Made by a program: the position numbers and the translations under genes. Of a stretch of 64,000 nucleotides of DNA, positions 60,856 through 64,000 are shown one piece after another. Below the pieces are notes generated by a model. The model did not search any database. It saw nothing but the letters and a program-made list of their open reading frames with translations, and was not told the DNA's origin. Position 1 is the stretch's first letter. Every line of letters starts with the position of its first letter. Source of the DNA: Adiantum capillus-veneris (taxonomy: Eukaryota > Streptophyta > Polypodiopsida > Polypodiales > Pteridaceae); contig CM043942.1 in NCBI GenBank assembly GCA_014529385.2, positions 36,422,469 through 36,486,468 of the forward strand. Direction: 5' to 3'.

Positions 60856-61523
60856 CTACCCTACACCTAACTGCTTGCGAAAATGCGCAAATCTCTCTGA
60901 GGGAAGTCCTTTTGTAAGTAGATCAGCAGGATTTTTTGTGGTGCGAACTTTGACAAGCTGAATTTGCTTATCCTCGAGCATTTCCTTGATGAAATGATAC
61001 TTCACATCCACATGCTTTGTCTTTGAGTGATAAACTGGATTGCGAGCCAATTGTATAGCACTCTGACTATCACAATATAACACAGGCATCTCTTCTTTGA
61101 TTCCCAAATCTGTTACTAGTCGATTAAGCCAAATTGATTCTTTGCATGCCTCTGATGCTACAACATATTCAGCCTTTGTAGTAGACTGAGTAACACAATC
61201 TTGTAATCTAGAACGCCATGATACTGCTCCACCAGCCAATGTAAAGACATACCCAGATGTAGACCTTCGCTTGTCTAAGTCACCTGCATAATTTGAGTCT
61301 GTAAAACCCTTTCCACTTAGCTCCTGACTCCCATAGCATATACGCATACTCTTTGTAGCTTTCAGGTATCTCAATATTCCTTTCACTGCCTCCCAATGTT
61401 TCTTGCTTGGGTTTGACATGTATCGACTTACTACTCCCACTGCAAATGCAATGTCTGGGCGAGTAGCAATCATTGCATACATCAAACTACCCACTACAGA
61501 CGCATATGGAATCTTATCCATTT
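60856..61523 (-). pseudogene. Copia Pol C-terminus: RNase H (downstream of insertion)
   Basis: Minus-strand frame of about 220 codons with IPYASVVGSLMYAM, TRPDIAFAVG, GFTDSNYAGDLDKRRSTSGY, YCDSQSAIQLARNP and TKHVDVKYHFIKE. These are the ordered motifs of the reverse transcriptase end and RNase H of copia elements. It ends LPSERFAHFRKQLGVG and a stop. The frame itself is intact, but its 5' side is cut by the 61524-63113 insertion. Confidence 0.9.
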
Positions 61524-63113
61524 TGTAACATTTAATGGCCTAAAATCTTATGTGTAGCGGAAATTAGCATGAACATAGTGAGCATTTCATTAGAGTTGAT
61601 TCCTAATGAGAATTACAAGAGTGCTTGGGTGGAGAGAGCAACAAAAAGCATAACACCTAGTTAGATAGCATTGACAATACTTTCAAAAGAGAGAGCAATT
61701 AAGCTATTGACAACAGTTGAGGACCGGATTTGCATGGAGCCGGTCCCCCCTCCAAAAGGCTTTGTATTATGGTTTCTCCCATCAAGAGAGACATTGTACA
61801 ATACAATTCTTTGTGTTCCTTCAAGACGAGCTAGTGCAATGAAGATGGAAGCTTCATACACCAAGCAAAACACTTAATCAAACACAACTTGAATTATCCC
61901 CGTTCTCAGACCCAAGACCTCACACACCTTCGAAGATGGTGAGAGCTAGCAGGGTATGAGAGTAGATTGAGAGGAAAAAGAAGTATCTTACGAGAAAGAA
62001 GTACATCTCCTCACATAATCACTCATATTAGCATAGCTTAGCTTAGTAATTAGCTTGGTAGAGAAGATGAGCATGCATTGAAGCTTGGCTCTTGGTTGGA
62101 TTTGCATCCACATGCCAAGAGAGTGTTGATGTAGGCTTCTATCTCACAAGCTTGGAGTAGGTGATGAGCTCTCCATTAAAGCTTGGGAGGAGATAGAGTA
62201 TTTTCCCTTCACACATGGTCAAGTGTGAGAGTGTGTGTGTCAATGCCAAGCAAAAATCAGCCCCCTCTCTCTCTTGGGCGAGCCCTAGCTGCTAAGTTAG
62301 TCTGGCTTTTGCCTCATTGGACCTCCCCAGGTCAAGCCAATAGGGATTAAGCAGCATAAGTGATAGCCTTCTGACATGTGTCCCCCTTTCCCCTTTTGTG
62401 AGAGCTTTAGATAATTAAATAATTAAACTAAACTCTCATTGGACCCCTTTGCCTCCTGGCCAATAGGAATCAGGCAAGCCATGGGGCTCCTGAATGCTCA
62501 TTGGACCCCTTGGGAGACTGCCCAATAGTCTTCTAGGACACTTAATTCTTATTGGTTTCTTTTATTAAATGTTTTTAAATTAATTAAACTAGATTTACTC
62601 TAGCCTAATTCTCATTGGTCCACTTCAAGGGTCTTCCAATAGGAATTGGGCATACCTTGTGGGCATCTGGCCTAGGGAGCTGACATGTGTCCCTCATTCC
62701 CTTTGTGTAAAGGGAGCCTGTGTGTGTGTGTGTGGCTTTCTCTTTCATCCCCTAGCTTTGGGGCTCGCCCCCTCCCATGTAGGGATGTAGAAAGACTTTT
62801 TGGGCACACACTAAGCATCCAATTTTCCCTAAGGTTGACCTTTGGACACAACCTTTGAATTTTGGAACCTTAGCATTTTGGAAGTCTTAATGGGCTGAAC
62901 CTTAGGGTCTTTTTAGCCCGTTGTTTCACATGGCTCTTTTGCAGATGGCCCCCCCTTTGGATCCCTATTTTCCCTCCTTTGGATCCCTACTGTGGCCGGT
63001 CTGCTAACTTAACCAATATTCTAGCTTTTTCTCCCTTGGCACTTCCCCACATTAAATGATCAGTTTAATATGAGAAAATCATTTAGGAGAATTAGATATT
63101 GATTATTATGACA
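61524..63113. mobile_element. 1590-bp TG...CA insertion (solo LTR type) with CATTT target duplication
   Basis: The plus strand starts TGTAACATTT and ends TTATGACA, flanked by CATTT at 61519-61523 and 63114-63118. Removing it rejoins the copia reverse transcriptase (…EEEQDEM with DKIPYASV…). Termini and a perfect 5-bp duplication point to an LTR-type integration. No pol gene is inside, so it is probably a solo LTR or a non-autonomous element. Five ATTGG motifs and matching CCAAT motifs lie at 62316-62640. Confidence 0.85.
62316..62640. repeat. Repeated ATTGG...CCAAT modules
   Basis: ATTGG at 62316, 62438, 62500, 62551 and 62614. Four of these are followed about 20 bases later by CCAAT (62337, 62460, 62522, 62636). 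TCATTGGACC and CCAATAGGAAT are shared between modules. CCAAT boxes bind NF-Y, so a promoter role in the LTR is possible. Confidence 0.7.
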
Positions 63114-64000
63114 CATTTCATCCTGTTCTTCCTCAGAAACAGGACAATCTTGTTTGCTAAGTTTCACATATGGTGGCAATGGAACACTCAATGCCTTTCC
63201 CTTCTCCATATTGAAACGTTGCAAAACCTTGTCAATATACTCTGTTTGAGATAACCAAATCAACTTCTTTGATCTGTCTCTCTCAATGCGCATACCAAGT
63301 ATATGACTTGCCTCACCCATGTCTTTCATGTCAAACGATTTTTCCATCTTTGACTTCAAAGCTGAAATTTCTTCCAAGTGCTTGCCAGCAATCAACATGT
63401 CATCCACATACAAAATAAGGATCAGCCAACTGCCATCCTTAGCCTTCTTTGTATATAGACAGTGATCGAACTCACTACGTTTGTAGCCTTGAGAAAGCAT
63501 AAACTTGTGGAACTTATGGTACCATGCCCTCGGTGATTGTTTTAAGCCATAAAGACTCTTTAACAAAACTGGCATACCAAATCGTCCTTGCCTTTCTCAA
63601 CAAACCCTTCTGGCTGCTGCATGTAAATTTCCACATCTAAATCACCATGCAAGAACGCTGTCTTGACATCCATTTGGTGCAACACCAAATCTAATATGGA
63701 AACAAATGCAAGAAAGAATCTCAATGTATTCATCTTGACCACCGGAGAGAAGACTTCATCAAAGTCAATGCCTTCTTCTTGCTTAAAGCCCTTGGCAATA
63801 AGCCTTGCTTTGTACTTTGGCTGACTATCATGAGCGGTGATCTTATACCTATAAACCCATTTACAAGGTAGAGCCTTTTTGCCCAGTGGTAATTTAACTA
63901 GCTTCCATGTCTGGTTTTTATGCAGAGCTGTCATCTCTAACTGCATGGCCAATTGCCAATTCCCGGAGTGCTTCATTTGCATCGCTTCCTTGTAACATGA
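63114..64000 (-). pseudogene. Copia reverse transcriptase (upstream of insertion), partial
   Basis: Minus strand, open to the window edge. It has ALPCKWVYRYK, KARLIAKGFKQEEGIDF and HQMDVKTAFLHGDL in the first frame (63982-63560). A frameshift near 63570 follows, then KSLYGLKQSPRAWY, the catalytic YVDDM and SFDMKDMGEASHILGM in the second frame (63575-63115). These are the standard motifs of Ty1/copia reverse transcriptase. The frameshift and the downstream insertion make it non-functional. Confidence 0.9.

Larger units (their letters stand above)
60639..64000 (-). mobile_element. Ty1/copia element on the minus strand, partial
   Basis: Read on the minus strand, reverse transcriptase and RNase H end in a stop near 60856. 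After a short spacer comes the polypurine tract AAGTGGGAGGT, then an LTR starting TGTTGGGGTATAAAG at 60766. The LTR seems to end near 60639, giving about 128 bp, a short LTR. The element is split by a 1590-bp insertion (61524-63113) and continues beyond the window. It interrupts the plus-strand copia gag. Confidence 0.8.

Overview
The window looks like repeat-rich nuclear DNA of a land plant. The evidence is spliceosomal GT-AG introns in a plant-type pectin methylesterase gene, plant-type Ty3/gypsy and Ty1/copia retrotransposons, a UPL1/UPL2-type HECT ubiquitin ligase retrocopy and several pentatricopeptide repeat (PPR) gene remnants. Very long (CT)n/(GA)n and (TG)n tracts and the mixture of families would fit a fern or another non-seed plant, but that is inference. 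Only one host gene looks intact: a six-exon pectin methylesterase of the PME31 type at 43413-46596.

Layout. 1-1262: 5' part of a Ty3/gypsy element on the minus strand (copy A), with an unbroken Gag-protease reading frame that runs off the window. 1288-10915: short dispersed repeats, microsatellites, a tRNA-derived SINE with perfect 13-bp target duplications, two LINE-like remnants and a copia-like LTR with a decayed primer-binding site. 10916-21384: copy B of the same Ty3/gypsy family. It is decayed, lacks reverse transcriptase and integrase through a roughly 4.2-kb internal deletion, and has a disrupted 5' LTR. 21385-22874: a PPR remnant and (CT)n arrays. 22875-36817: copy C, a nearly complete 13.9-kb member with two LTRs, a tRNA-Asp-type primer-binding site, and Gag-protease-reverse transcriptase-RNase H-integrase in one reading frame broken by four stop codons. 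It also carries a second protease-like domain after integrase and an extra small ORF before the 3' LTR. 36818-43400: gene-poor sequence with microsatellites and short repeats. 43413-46596: pectin methylesterase. 46967-48258: a direct-repeat pair and a foldback element with a tRNA-like core; a related element lies just upstream of the pectin methylesterase. 50345-51538: intronless UPL1/2 pseudogene. 52190-55010: PPR remnants and a tandemly repeated 0.6-kb block. 56700-58515: a LINE with zinc-knuckle ORF1 and endonuclease remnants. 59185-64000: two copia elements in opposite orientations; the minus-strand one is split by a 1590-bp TG...CA insertion (solo LTR type) with perfect CATTT target duplications.

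How the parts work together. The window is mostly a record of nested retrotransposition. The most informative system is the Ty3/gypsy family seen three times. Comparing its copies shows that Gag-Pro is natively one reading frame, that the upstream protease has a conserved Asp-Gly-Gly-Ala active-site motif, that integrase is followed by a canonical Asp-Thr-Gly-Ala motif, and that copy C alone carries a 149-codon acidic ORF downstream of pol. Short non-coding families (a 3'-hairpin family, a foldback family with a pol III-like core, a tRNA SINE) make up much of the rest, and many (CT)n/(GA)n arrays lie inside or beside them.
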